From Flavobacteriaceae bacterium UBA1903 (lineage in GTDB: Bacteria; Bacteroidota; Bacteroidia; Flavobacteriales; Flavobacteriaceae), in assembly GCA_002337605.1 (NCBI GenBank), contig DDGL01000011.1, positions 36,077 to 100,076 on the forward strand: DNA of 64,000 nt. The letters are read 5' to 3'. Shown here piece by piece: positions 8,162 to 15,996 of the stretch (the first letter of the stretch is position 1; each line of letters opens with the position of its first letter). A program made the position numbers and the translations under genes. The notes below the pieces were generated by a model, which searched no databases, had not been told where the DNA came from, and saw nothing but the letters and a program-made list of their open reading frames with translations.

Positions 8162-9325
8162 ATGGCCAAAATATTAATTATTGAAGATGAAGCAGCTATT
8201 AGAAGGGTGCTTGTGAAAATACTTTCTGAAGAGAATAACACCTACCAGGTAACCGAAGCTGAAGACGGGCTGGCGGGTATTGAATTGATCAAAAAAGACG
8301 ACTTCGACCTTGTACTTTGTGATATTAAAATGCCTAAAATGGATGGTGTTGAAGTACTCGAAGCCATCAAAAAGATTAAACCGGAAACGCCTATTGTTAT
8401 GATTTCTGGTCACGGAGACTTAGACACAGCGGTAAATACAATGCGGCTAGGAGCGTTCGATTATATTTCAAAACCACCAGATTTAAACAGGTTACTCAAT
8501 ACCGTGCGTATAGCGTTGGACCGAAAGGAACTGGTCGTAGAAAACACGCGCCTTAAGAAAAAAGTGAGTAAAAACTACGAAATGGTAGGAGAGAGCGACG
8601 CCATAAGTCATATTAAGGAGATGATAGAGAAAGTAGCTCCTACCGAAGCACGTGTGCTTATTACAGGTCCCAACGGAACAGGAAAAGAACTCGTAGCACA
8701 TTGGTTGCACCAAAAAAGTGATCGTAGCAAAGGCCCTATGATCGAAGTGAACTGCGCCGCTATTCCTAGTGAGCTAATTGAAAGTGAACTCTTCGGTCAC
8801 GTAAAAGGGGCGTTTACTTCAGCAAATAAAGACAGAGCAGGAAAATTTGAAGCTGCCAATGGCGGAACTATTTTCTTGGACGAAGTAGGAGATATGAGTC
8901 TATCTGCGCAGGCAAAGGTGTTACGAGCTCTACAGGAAAATAAAGTACAACGTGTAGGGAGCGATAGAGATATAAAAGTAGATGTTCGCGTCCTTGCTGC
9001 AACCAATAAAGACTTAAAGAAAGAAATTGAAGAGGGGAATTTCAGAGAAGACTTATACCATCGTCTGGCTGTAATATTGGTAAAAGTACCACCCCTTAAC
9101 GAGCGCCGTGACGATATTCCAATTCTGGTGGACTATTTTACCGAAAAAATAGCATCTGAATACGGGACGGGACAGAAGAAATTTTCAGAAAAGGCCCTGA
9201 AGAAATTAAAAGAATACGACTGGACAGGAAACATTCGTGAGCTTCGGAATGTTGTAGAACGGCTAATTATCTTAGGCGGAAGTGAAGTAAGCGAAGAAGA
9301 TGTAAAACTCTTCGCCAGCAAATAA
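8162..9325 (+). CDS. Sigma-54-type response regulator without DNA-binding domain
   Basis: This 387-residue NtrC-family regulator has a receiver domain (1-120) with phosphoacceptor Asp54. The AAA+ domain (about 140-375) carries Walker A GPNGTGKE (169-176), the sigma-54 contact loop as GAFTSA (216-221; consensus GAFTGA), Walker B TIFLDE (236-241) and the arginine segment GNIRELRN (356-363). The protein ends about 12 residues after the AAA+ domain, so the Fis-type helix-turn-helix expected at 400-460 is absent. There is no sign of a frameshift: the next gene starts 7 bp later. It may act from solution, as known for some enhancer-binding proteins lacking that domain. No cognate histidine kinase is adjacent. 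Confidence 0.93.
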   Translation: MAKILIIEDEAAIRRVLVKILSEENNTYQVTEAEDGLAGIELIKKDDFDLVLCDIKMPKMDGVEVLEAIKKIKPETPIVMISGHGDLDTAVNTMRLGAFDYISKPPDLNRLLNTVRIALDRKELVVENTRLKKKVSKNYEMVGESDAISHIKEMIEKVAPTEARVLITGPNGTGKELVAHWLHQKSDRSKGPMIEVNCAAIPSELIESELFGHVKGAFTSANKDRAGKFEAANGGTIFLDEVGDMSLSAQAKVLRALQENKVQRVGSDRDIKVDVRVLAATNKDLKKEIEEGNFREDLYHRLAVILVKVPPLNERRDDIPILVDYFTEKIASEYGTGQKKFSEKALKKLKEYDWTGNIRELRNVVERLIILGGSEVSEEDVKLFASK

Positions 9326-9332
9326 TTGATAC

Positions 9333-10211
9333 ATGAAAAATATTTCCATTTCAGATTACAAAATTAAAGACACTGTAAAAGTTTCAGACCTTAAGAGTTT
9401 TGAAGATTTCGATGCTTCAGAAAAGAAACTAGAAAAAGAACTGGAAGACACCCGTGAAAAGCTGGGAGCGTTACAGGATACCCTTTATGCACACGGTAAA
9501 TATGCTGTGTTAGTTTGCTTACAAGGAATGGATACCGCTGGAAAAGATAGTTTAATCCGCGAAGTTTTTAAGGATTTTAATGCGCGGGGAGTTGTAGTAC
9601 ACAGCTTTAAAGTGCCAACCGAATTAGAAAAAAATCACGATTACCTTTGGCGCCACTACATTGCACTGCCTGAAAGAGGCAAGTTTGGTGTTTTTAACCG
9701 AACCCATTATGAAAACGTTTTGGTAACCCGGGTACATCCAGAGTATATCTTAGGCGAAAACCTACCCGATGTGAACACAGTTTCAGATATAGACGAAGCG
9801 TTCTGGGACAGACGTTTCGAGCAAATCAATGCTTTTGAAAAGACCATCTCACAAAATGGCACACTCATCTTTAAATTCTTTCTAAACCTTTCAAAAGAAG
9901 AACAAAAGAACCGCTTGCTACGCAGACTCGATAAACCCAATAAAAACTGGAAATTTTCCCCTGGAGACCTTAAAGAGCGTAAGCTGTGGGACACCTATAT
10001 GAACTGCTATCAGGAAGTTTTGAACAGGACCTCCCACCCACATGCGCCCTGGTATGCTATTCCAGCTGATAATAAGCCCGCAGCTCGCTATATTGTGGCA
10101 TCTATCTTGCTAGAAGAACTAAAAAAATACGAAGACATAAAAGAACCCGAGCTGGATGCAGCTGTAAAGGCACGTATTGAAGAATTTAAAGAAACCTTGC
10201 AGGGAGAATAA
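9333..10211 (+). CDS. Polyphosphate kinase 2 family protein
   Basis: PPK2 enzymes transfer phosphate between polyphosphate and nucleotides in the cytoplasm. The 292-residue protein has Walker A GMDTAGKD (65-72), the conserved FNRTHYENVLVTRVHP segment (about 121-136, the Walker B region in this family), and a basic lid region RLLRRLDKPNKNWKFSPGDL (about 195-214). Length fits single-domain PPK2. The subclass (AMP, ADP or both as acceptor) cannot be settled by eye; the sequence looks closest to the class often annotated PPK2-III. It lies 7 bp after the response regulator. Confidence 0.92.
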   Translation: MKNISISDYKIKDTVKVSDLKSFEDFDASEKKLEKELEDTREKLGALQDTLYAHGKYAVLVCLQGMDTAGKDSLIREVFKDFNARGVVVHSFKVPTELEKNHDYLWRHYIALPERGKFGVFNRTHYENVLVTRVHPEYILGENLPDVNTVSDIDEAFWDRRFEQINAFEKTISQNGTLIFKFFLNLSKEEQKNRLLRRLDKPNKNWKFSPGDLKERKLWDTYMNCYQEVLNRTSHPHAPWYAIPADNKPAARYIVASILLEELKKYEDIKEPELDAAVKARIEEFKETLQGE

Positions 10212-10342
10212 GATACTGTCTTGTAATAATTGATACATTTACACCTCTGTCATTGTATTCTTATCTCTTAAAGTTTACAGAACGACTCCCCTTTTCAGTT
10301 GAAAAACATAAGGAATCGGGGTTGAAAAATTAATACATACCT

Positions 10343-11755
10343 ATGAAAAATATTTTAGTACTCCTCGCATTAGTAACACTTACCTTTTCAGCAACTGCCC
10401 AAAAAGTGAATAAAGCAGATTCTACCCAACTTCGTAATATATACGATGTAGCATTGCTCAACGGGCAAAGTTATGACTGGTTAGCATACCTGAGTAATGA
10501 GATTGGGGGACGTCTTTCCGGATCTGTACAAGCAGATCGCGCTGTGCGTTATACCGAAAAAGAACTTAATAAATTAGGGCTGGATAAAGTGTGGTTGCAG
10601 CCTGTCATGGTGCCTAAGTGGACCCGTGGGTTTAAAGAATACGCCTATATTGAAACAGCGCCCGGGAGAACTTCAGTCGTAAATATCTGTGCGTTGGGGG
10701 GCTCTGAACCAACACCCCCAACAGGTTTAAAGGCTGAAGTGATTGAAGTGCAAAATTTTGAAGACTTAGAACGGTACGGACGTGAACAAATAGAAGGTAA
10801 AATTGTATTTTACAATCGTCCCATGCAGGCAGATTTAATCCAGACTTTTGAAGCGTATGGAGGCTGTGTAGATCAGCGGTACGCAGGGGCCATGGAAGCT
10901 GCAAAATATGGAGCCGTAGGGATTGTGGTTCGTTCAATGAACTTACGTCAGGACGATTTTCCACACACGGGAGCTATGAGTTATGGAGATACACCCCTTG
11001 ACCAACGCATCCCTGCCTGTGCCATAAGTACGAACGATGCAGACTATTTAAGCAACGCACTCACTTTGAAACCAGATCTTAAATTTTATTTTAAGCAAAG
11101 CTGCAAAACTCATGAAGATGTAGAGTCCTATAATGTCATTGGCGAAATTAAAGGCAGCTTATACCCGGACAAATACATCATCGTAGGGGGGCACTTAGAT
11201 TCCTGGGATTTAGGAGACGGCTCGCATGATGACGGGGCTGGTTGTGTACAGTCTATGGAAGTGCTGCGATTATTAAAACAAACCAATTACAAACCCAAAC
11301 ACAGCATTCGGGTTGTGTTGTTCATGAATGAAGAAAATGGTCTTAGAGGGGGCCGAAAATATGCTGAAGAAGCCAGGCTGAAAAAAGAAAAACACATCTT
11401 TGCATTAGAAAGTGACGCCGGAGGTTTCACTCCACGCGGATTCTCATTCGATACAGACGATGCCAATTTTGCACAAATAGAAAGCTGGAAACCGCTCTTT
11501 AAGCCGTATTTAATTCACTATTTTGAAAAAGGTGGAAGCGGTGCAGACATTGGCCCGCTTAAAGATGGAACGGTAGTCCTGGCTGGCTTACGTCCAGACT
11601 CCCAACGCTACTTCGATTACCATCATGCAGCCAGTGATACATTTGATGCAGTAAATAAAAGAGAACTGGAGTTGGGGGGCGCTACCATGGCAAGCCTGGT
11701 GTATTTAATAGATAAATACGGTATCAAAAATGAAATGACAGAGGTGAAAAACTAA
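10343..11755 (+). CDS. M28 family zinc metallopeptidase, exported
   Basis: This 470-residue protein has a signal peptide (1-19, ending SATA before QKV). A PA-like insert (about 130-230) is followed by a peptidase M28 domain. The di-zinc ligands are visible in order: HLDSW, DDGAG, NEENG (catalytic Glu plus ligand), ESDAG, and a C-terminal His in DYHHAASDT. The PA insert and lack of a C-terminal sorting domain resemble carboxypeptidase Q-like enzymes, so it is probably a periplasmic aminopeptidase or carboxypeptidase. The DUF2071 gene follows 7 bp later. Confidence 0.92.
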   Translation: MKNILVLLALVTLTFSATAQKVNKADSTQLRNIYDVALLNGQSYDWLAYLSNEIGGRLSGSVQADRAVRYTEKELNKLGLDKVWLQPVMVPKWTRGFKEYAYIETAPGRTSVVNICALGGSEPTPPTGLKAEVIEVQNFEDLERYGREQIEGKIVFYNRPMQADLIQTFEAYGGCVDQRYAGAMEAAKYGAVGIVVRSMNLRQDDFPHTGAMSYGDTPLDQRIPACAISTNDADYLSNALTLKPDLKFYFKQSCKTHEDVESYNVIGEIKGSLYPDKYIIVGGHLDSWDLGDGSHDDGAGCVQSMEVLRLLKQTNYKPKHSIRVVLFMNEENGLRGGRKYAEEARLKKEKHIFALESDAGGFTPRGFSFDTDDANFAQIESWKPLFKPYLIHYFEKGGSGADIGPLKDGTVVLAGLRPDSQRYFDYHHAASDTFDAVNKRELELGGATMASLVYLIDKYGIKNEMTEVKN

Positions 11756-11762
11756 TACTAAA

Positions 11763-12473
11763 ATGAGTTTCCTAAAAGCAGAATGGCGCAGGCTGGCATT
11801 GGCAAACTACGAAGTAGCTCCTGATGTACTAAAGCCCTACCTCCCATACAGAACCGAATTGGATATATACGACGGAATATGCTATGTGAGTCTTGTGGGT
11901 TTTATGTTTAAAAATACCAAAGTACTGGGGGTGAAAATTCCAGGACACGTAAATTTTGAAGAAGTAAATCTTCGGTTTTACGTGCGGTTTAAGGAAGATA
12001 GAGTGTGGAAAAGAGGGGTGGTTTTTGTGAAGGAGATAGTTCCGAAACACGCTATCACCTTTGTTGCGAATAACATATATAACGAAGTATATGAAACCCG
12101 GAACATGAGCCATAACTGGGAGAAACGTGAAAATGAATTGTTCACAGCCTACCGGTGGAAAAATAAAAAGGACTGGTTTTCATTTTCAGTGATTTCAGAT
12201 ACAATTGCAAAACCAATTCCACTGAATTCTGACACCGAATTTATCACAGAACACTATTGGGGTTACAACAAAACGGGTAAAACCAAAACTACCGAGTACC
12301 AGGTTACCCATCCCAAATGGAATGCTTACAACGTGAAAAGCTATAATATTGAAGTCGATTTTGCCAAAGAATATGGCGAAGACTTTCAGTTTTTAAATAA
12401 GACAGAACCACTGTCCGTAATGCTTGCAGAGGGCTCTCCAATTACTGTGGAAGGGAAAAAGATACTTCGCTAA
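11763..12473 (+). CDS. DUF2071 (YqjF-like) protein
   Basis: This 236-residue cytoplasmic-looking protein has no signal peptide or membrane segment. It starts FLKAEWRRLALANYEV and has the conserved VNFEEVNLRFYVRFK region and GVVFVKEIVPKHAI, which match the YqjF/DUF2071 family (acetoacetate-decarboxylase-like fold). The family has no well-defined reaction. It lies 7 bp after the M28 peptidase and ends convergently 9 bp before the small membrane protein on the other strand, with no obvious terminator between. Confidence 0.85.
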   Translation: MSFLKAEWRRLALANYEVAPDVLKPYLPYRTELDIYDGICYVSLVGFMFKNTKVLGVKIPGHVNFEEVNLRFYVRFKEDRVWKRGVVFVKEIVPKHAITFVANNIYNEVYETRNMSHNWEKRENELFTAYRWKNKKDWFSFSVISDTIAKPIPLNSDTEFITEHYWGYNKTGKTKTTEYQVTHPKWNAYNVKSYNIEVDFAKEYGEDFQFLNKTEPLSVMLAEGSPITVEGKKILR

Positions 12474-12481
12474 AACTCTTA

Positions 12482-12766
12482 CTAAGTACCGGCAAAAGGA
12501 GTTCCGAAAATACCTACGGAGAGTTCGGCCCAGATCAGAAGGAAAAGGAGTAGAATTAAAATGCACAAAGCAATCCTGTATCTGGCTTTGGTTATCTTCC
12601 TTAAAATAAGTTCACAAAAGACTCCTACAGTAAGTAGCATACACCCCATAGTAATAAAGTCGGAGCTGGTCCAGACAACCTCATTTGTAAATTCCATAGC
12701 AACCAGAGGAATAAGTAATAGCGCTATGATACTAGCCAGAATAACGAGAAACCTTTTGTTTTTCAT
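12482..12766 (-). CDS. Small three-helix membrane protein, conserved hypothetical
   Basis: This 94-residue protein has three hydrophobic segments (about 5-23, 33-51, 62-80) and ends with the motif GIFGTPFAG. I recall this ending in hypothetical membrane proteins of Flavobacteriaceae. The ATG at 12766 is preferred over the upstream start at 12820, because the latter adds 18 residues without a conserved feature and overlaps the neighbouring gene's end. No function is assigned. It lies downstream of the DUF1853 gene on the same strand. Confidence 0.7.
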   Translation of the reverse strand: MKNKRFLVILASIIALLLIPLVAMEFTNEVVWTSSDFITMGCMLLTVGVFCELILRKITKARYRIALCILILLLFLLIWAELSVGIFGTPFAGT

Positions 12767-12810
12767 TTTAATGAGTTTAAAGCCATAAAAGTATGCTATT
12801 GTATTGATTA

Positions 12811-13617
12811 TCACCACCAAACTACAAAAAACTTCTCAATAGTTCCGTTTCTTTTTTTATAGATCAGAGGGGAACGTTTTTCAGTAATTGAGTTATTAAT
12901 TTGCTTGTGAGCTTCGGAAAAGGATACCCAGCGGGTCATTTTTTCAGGCGGTAGTAGCCATTCTTTTTTCTGCGGAAGGACATAGAGTGCTTTCTCATCT
13001 GCTTCAGCTTTTAGTTGATTAAAAGAAATGTAATACCCTGCGAGGCAATTCTGAAAATACTTCGGAAGTTCATGGTGCCGAAACGCCTTCGGTACAAACA
13101 AAAATGCTTTTAAGCAGTAGTGTTGCTGTACGTTCGAAACAACTACTTGAAATTCACGTAAAACTGAAGCTGTTTCCTGTCGGTATAATAAAGGAAACTG
13201 CCGGGTTTTCATTTTTTGCAACTTGTCTCTCAACCTGTCTTTTCTATTTGGGCCAATCCATTGTAGGGTAGTGCTGTTACCCAGCGTTTCGTCGAGCAGA
13301 TAAAATTTACAGGCCAATTCTATATGCAAGGTGCTACTGGTTTTAGTATCTGTAACGATGTAATCCAGTTCACCCAATGTTTCAGTTGCTCCTTGTATTT
13401 GAATCGTTGCAGCGATTATTTGGAAGCGTTGGGAATGTTTCAGCCATTGTTCAAATATATATTCAGCTTGTTTTCCCAGCATTTTATCTGTAGGTAAATC
13501 CGGAACAACTCCTTCGGTAGCCATTTTTGAAGTGCTAAAGGAAGCAAAAGGAAATTGTTCCAAGGGTAATTCCAGCTCAGGAACTTTCAGAAAAGAGATA
13601 AAAGAAGAGACTTTCAA
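12811..13617 (-). CDS. DUF1853 family protein
   Basis: This 268-residue soluble protein has the conserved stretch LGELDYIV (about 95-102), HIELACKFYLL and WIGPNRKDRLRDKL, which mark DUF1853. The acidic GELDYIV followed by IELACKF looks like the E-x(n)-D...ExK arrangement of PD-(D/E)XK nuclease-fold proteins; that is an inference from motif spacing, and nuclease activity is not known to me for this family. It is divergent from the MATE gene; the promoter of the latter begins about 20 bp upstream of this start. Confidence 0.82.
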   Translation of the reverse strand: MKVSSFISFLKVPELELPLEQFPFASFSTSKMATEGVVPDLPTDKMLGKQAEYIFEQWLKHSQRFQIIAATIQIQGATETLGELDYIVTDTKTSSTLHIELACKFYLLDETLGNSTTLQWIGPNRKDRLRDKLQKMKTRQFPLLYRQETASVLREFQVVVSNVQQHYCLKAFLFVPKAFRHHELPKYFQNCLAGYYISFNQLKAEADEKALYVLPQKKEWLLPPEKMTRWVSFSEAHKQINNSITEKRSPLIYKKRNGTIEKFFVVWW

Positions 13618-13637
13618 AGTAGCATTTATTTGAAATT

Positions 13638-13671
13638 TTGGATGTATATGGACTGCGGGTTGTTAACTTTG
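13638..13671 (+). promoter_or_regulatory. Promoter of the MATE gene
   Basis: TTG (13638-13640) and TAACTTTG (13664-13671, matching TAnnTTTG) are separated by 23 bp, within the usual range for Bacteroidota. It lies inside the longest possible MATE reading frame, which argues that translation begins downstream of it. Confidence 0.65.
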
Positions 13672-13688
13672 CCCAAAAATACAGAATC

Positions 13689-15080
13689 TTGCTCCAGCAA
13701 TATACCAAAGAATTTAAATACAATATAAAACTGGCCACTCCCGTAATTTTAGGGATGTTGGGACACACAGTAGTACAGTTGGTAGATAATATTATGGTTG
13801 GGCAGTTGGGAACGGCAGAGCTGGCAGCGGTCTCTCTGGGAAATAGTTTTATGTTTATCGCCATGAGTCTGGGGATTGGCTTCTCCACCGCCATTACTCC
13901 TTTGGTAGCTGAAGCCGATGGTGAGAATAACTTTGAAGCCGGGAAATCTGCTTTTAAACACGGGCTGTTTTTATGCACAGTTTTAGGAATACTTCTATGC
14001 GTAACCGTTTTTATTGCCAAACCTATAATGTACGCTATGGACCAACCCCCCGAGGTGGTAGATCTGGCTATGCCCTATTTGAACCTTGTGGCCATTTCGC
14101 TGGTACCCTTAATTATTTTCCAGGCTTTTAAGCAATTTAGTGACGGATTGTCACTTACCAGATACCCCATGTACGCTACCATTGCTGCCAATGTGGTAAA
14201 CGTGTTACTTAATTATATGTTTATTTTCGGGAAGTTTGGGATGCCGGAATTAGGAATTGTAGGAGCTGCTATTGGAACCCTGGCTTCACGTGCGATTATG
14301 GTTGTGTATTTATGGTACGTACTTTCCAAACACTATAAAGCAAGGGATTATGTGCTCAACATAAAACTTTTTTCACTTTCCAAGAAGATGATGAACAAGT
14401 TACTTAGTTTAGGGTTTCCATCTGCATTACAAATGTTTTTTGAAGTAGCCATTTTTACGAGCGCAATCTGGCTTTCAGGAATTTTAGGGAAGAATCCCCA
14501 GGCGGCAAACCAGATCGCTCTTAACTTGTCTTCTATGACATTTATGGTGGCAATGGGCTTTGGGGTAGTTGCCATGATACGTGTAGGGAATCAAAAAGGA
14601 CTAAAACGCTTTATCGAACTACGCAGAATAACATTGTCTATATTTTTACTCTCTACGATCCTGGCGGTAGTTTTTGCTTTGATTTTTGTGGTTTTTCACG
14701 AAGCATTACCCAAATTATACCTGGATTACGACAATGAGTTGGAAGCGGTAGATAACTACCAGGTAGCGACAATAGCTGCAAAGTTGTTGTTAATTGCTGC
14801 AGTGTTTCAGATTAGCGATACTATACAGGTGGTGGCTCTGGGTGCCTTGCGAGGCATGCAAGACGTAAAAATACCTACCCTAATTACGTTTATCGCCTAT
14901 TGGCTTATCGGTTTTCCTATTTCGTATTATTTAAGTATGCATACAGCGTATGAGAGTTCTGGTATTTGGATTGGCCTGTTGGCGGGGCTTACAGCTTCTG
15001 GGGTACTATTGTATATAAGGTTTCATCTTTTGTCCCGAAGAATGATTGTTATGAATGCTACGGAAATTAAAACGAAATAA
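13689..15080 (+). CDS. MATE family efflux transporter
   Basis: MATE proteins export drugs or metabolites using Na+ or H+ gradients. The protein has 12 predicted transmembrane helices in two six-helix halves. The first half opens with LATPVILGMLGHTVVQLVDNIMVGQLG, a typical NorM/DinF-like N-terminus (shown here only as a landmark). The open frame extends upstream to an ATG at 13638, giving 480 residues. I prefer the TTG at 13689 (463 residues), because a canonical promoter occupies 13638-13671 and the extra residues resemble no transmembrane or leader sequence. The substrate is unknown. Confidence 0.92.
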   Translation: MLQQYTKEFKYNIKLATPVILGMLGHTVVQLVDNIMVGQLGTAELAAVSLGNSFMFIAMSLGIGFSTAITPLVAEADGENNFEAGKSAFKHGLFLCTVLGILLCVTVFIAKPIMYAMDQPPEVVDLAMPYLNLVAISLVPLIIFQAFKQFSDGLSLTRYPMYATIAANVVNVLLNYMFIFGKFGMPELGIVGAAIGTLASRAIMVVYLWYVLSKHYKARDYVLNIKLFSLSKKMMNKLLSLGFPSALQMFFEVAIFTSAIWLSGILGKNPQAANQIALNLSSMTFMVAMGFGVVAMIRVGNQKGLKRFIELRRITLSIFLLSTILAVVFALIFVVFHEALPKLYLDYDNELEAVDNYQVATIAAKLLLIAAVFQISDTIQVVALGALRGMQDVKIPTLITFIAYWLIGFPISYYLSMHTAYESSGIWIGLLAGLTASGVLLYIRFHLLSRRMIVMNATEIKTK

Positions 15081-15122
15081 TTTTATGTAATTTTACACTG
15101 AAATTTTAGCAAACTGAAAACC

Positions 15123-15353
15123 ATGGAACTTCCAAAATATATTTTAGGCGATAACACAGATTATCCCGACGCGATCTTCGTGATACATACCGAATTTCCG
15201 CGCTTTGTTATTAATCTTGAAAATGATGAAGTAGAATGGCTGGAAGAGCTTGATAACCACGATCAAAAAGAACTAGAGTCTGAAACTGAAAACTACATTA
15301 AAGAAGCCACTGACTTTTACGACCGAGAAGTAGCCCGCTACGAAGATGATTGA
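15123..15353 (+). CDS. Small acidic conserved hypothetical protein
   Basis: This 76-residue protein is strongly acidic and soluble. Its N-terminal half is compact (LPKYILGDNTDYPDAIFVIHTE) and its C-terminus is a helical Glu/Asp-rich tail. I recall similar short proteins in Flavobacteriaceae but know no function. Its stop overlaps the start of the PAP2 phosphatase by 8 bp, indicating translational coupling and supporting that it is real. Confidence 0.75.
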   Translation: MELPKYILGDNTDYPDAIFVIHTEFPRFVINLENDEVEWLEELDNHDQKELESETENYIKEATDFYDREVARYEDD

Positions 15354-15927
15354 AAAACTCCTTGAATACGATACCGAGCTGTTCCTGTTCCTAAACAACT
15401 TAGGAACCGAAAGCTGGGATGGTTTCTGGCAAACTGTAACCGAAAAATGGTCATCAATTCCGCTTTACTTCATTCTATTATTACTCATTTACAAACACTA
15501 TAAACTAAAAGGCACGCTGGTGATTTTAATAAGCGCAGCCTTGTTAATTACTGCTACAGATCAACTGGCAAACCTTTTTAAGTATGTCTTGTTTCAGCGC
15601 CCACGCCCCTGTAGAGTAGAAGCGTTACAAGAGGTTATGCGTTTTGTAGCAGATGGCTGTGGCCGGTACGGTTATTTCTCCGCCCACGCGGCCAGTAGTA
15701 TGGGAGCGGCTGTGTTTTTAGGCCTTATTCTTCAAAAACGGTACAAGTACTTACCGTTTCTATTGCTTTTATGGGCTGTTATGACTGCGTATAGTCGTAT
15801 TTATCTGGGAGTCCATTATCCGTTAGATATTATTACAGGAATGTTTTTTGGCGGATTGCTAGGTTTAGCTTTCTACAAAATTCAACTTTTGGGGCAAAAA
15901 AAGTTTACTACAACCCATCAAGCTTAA
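15346..15927 (+). CDS. PAP2 superfamily membrane phosphatase
   Basis: This 193-residue membrane protein has about five transmembrane helices. It carries the three acid-phosphatase motifs: KYVLFQRPRP (KxxxxxxRP), SAHA (a PSGH-like motif) and SRIYLGVHYPLDI (SRxxxxxHxxxD). Such enzymes dephosphorylate lipid phosphates such as undecaprenyl pyrophosphate or phosphatidylglycerol phosphate at the membrane; the exact lipid is not readable. In motif 2 the usual PSGH is replaced by SAHA, which keeps the catalytic His. It is coupled by 8-bp overlap to the small acidic gene upstream. Confidence 0.92.
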   Translation: MIEKLLEYDTELFLFLNNLGTESWDGFWQTVTEKWSSIPLYFILLLLIYKHYKLKGTLVILISAALLITATDQLANLFKYVLFQRPRPCRVEALQEVMRFVADGCGRYGYFSAHAASSMGAAVFLGLILQKRYKYLPFLLLLWAVMTAYSRIYLGVHYPLDIITGMFFGGLLGLAFYKIQLLGQKKFTTTHQA

Positions 15928-15996
15928 GATTACTACGTGGCCCATTCCTGGCATTTGCTAAACGAGTACTGGCTTAGTATGGTACTATAAAAAATG

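Noticed and set aside
13577..14020. 147-residue frame opposite the MATE gene start
   Set aside because: It lies inside a certain transporter gene on the opposite strand and has no coding features of its own.
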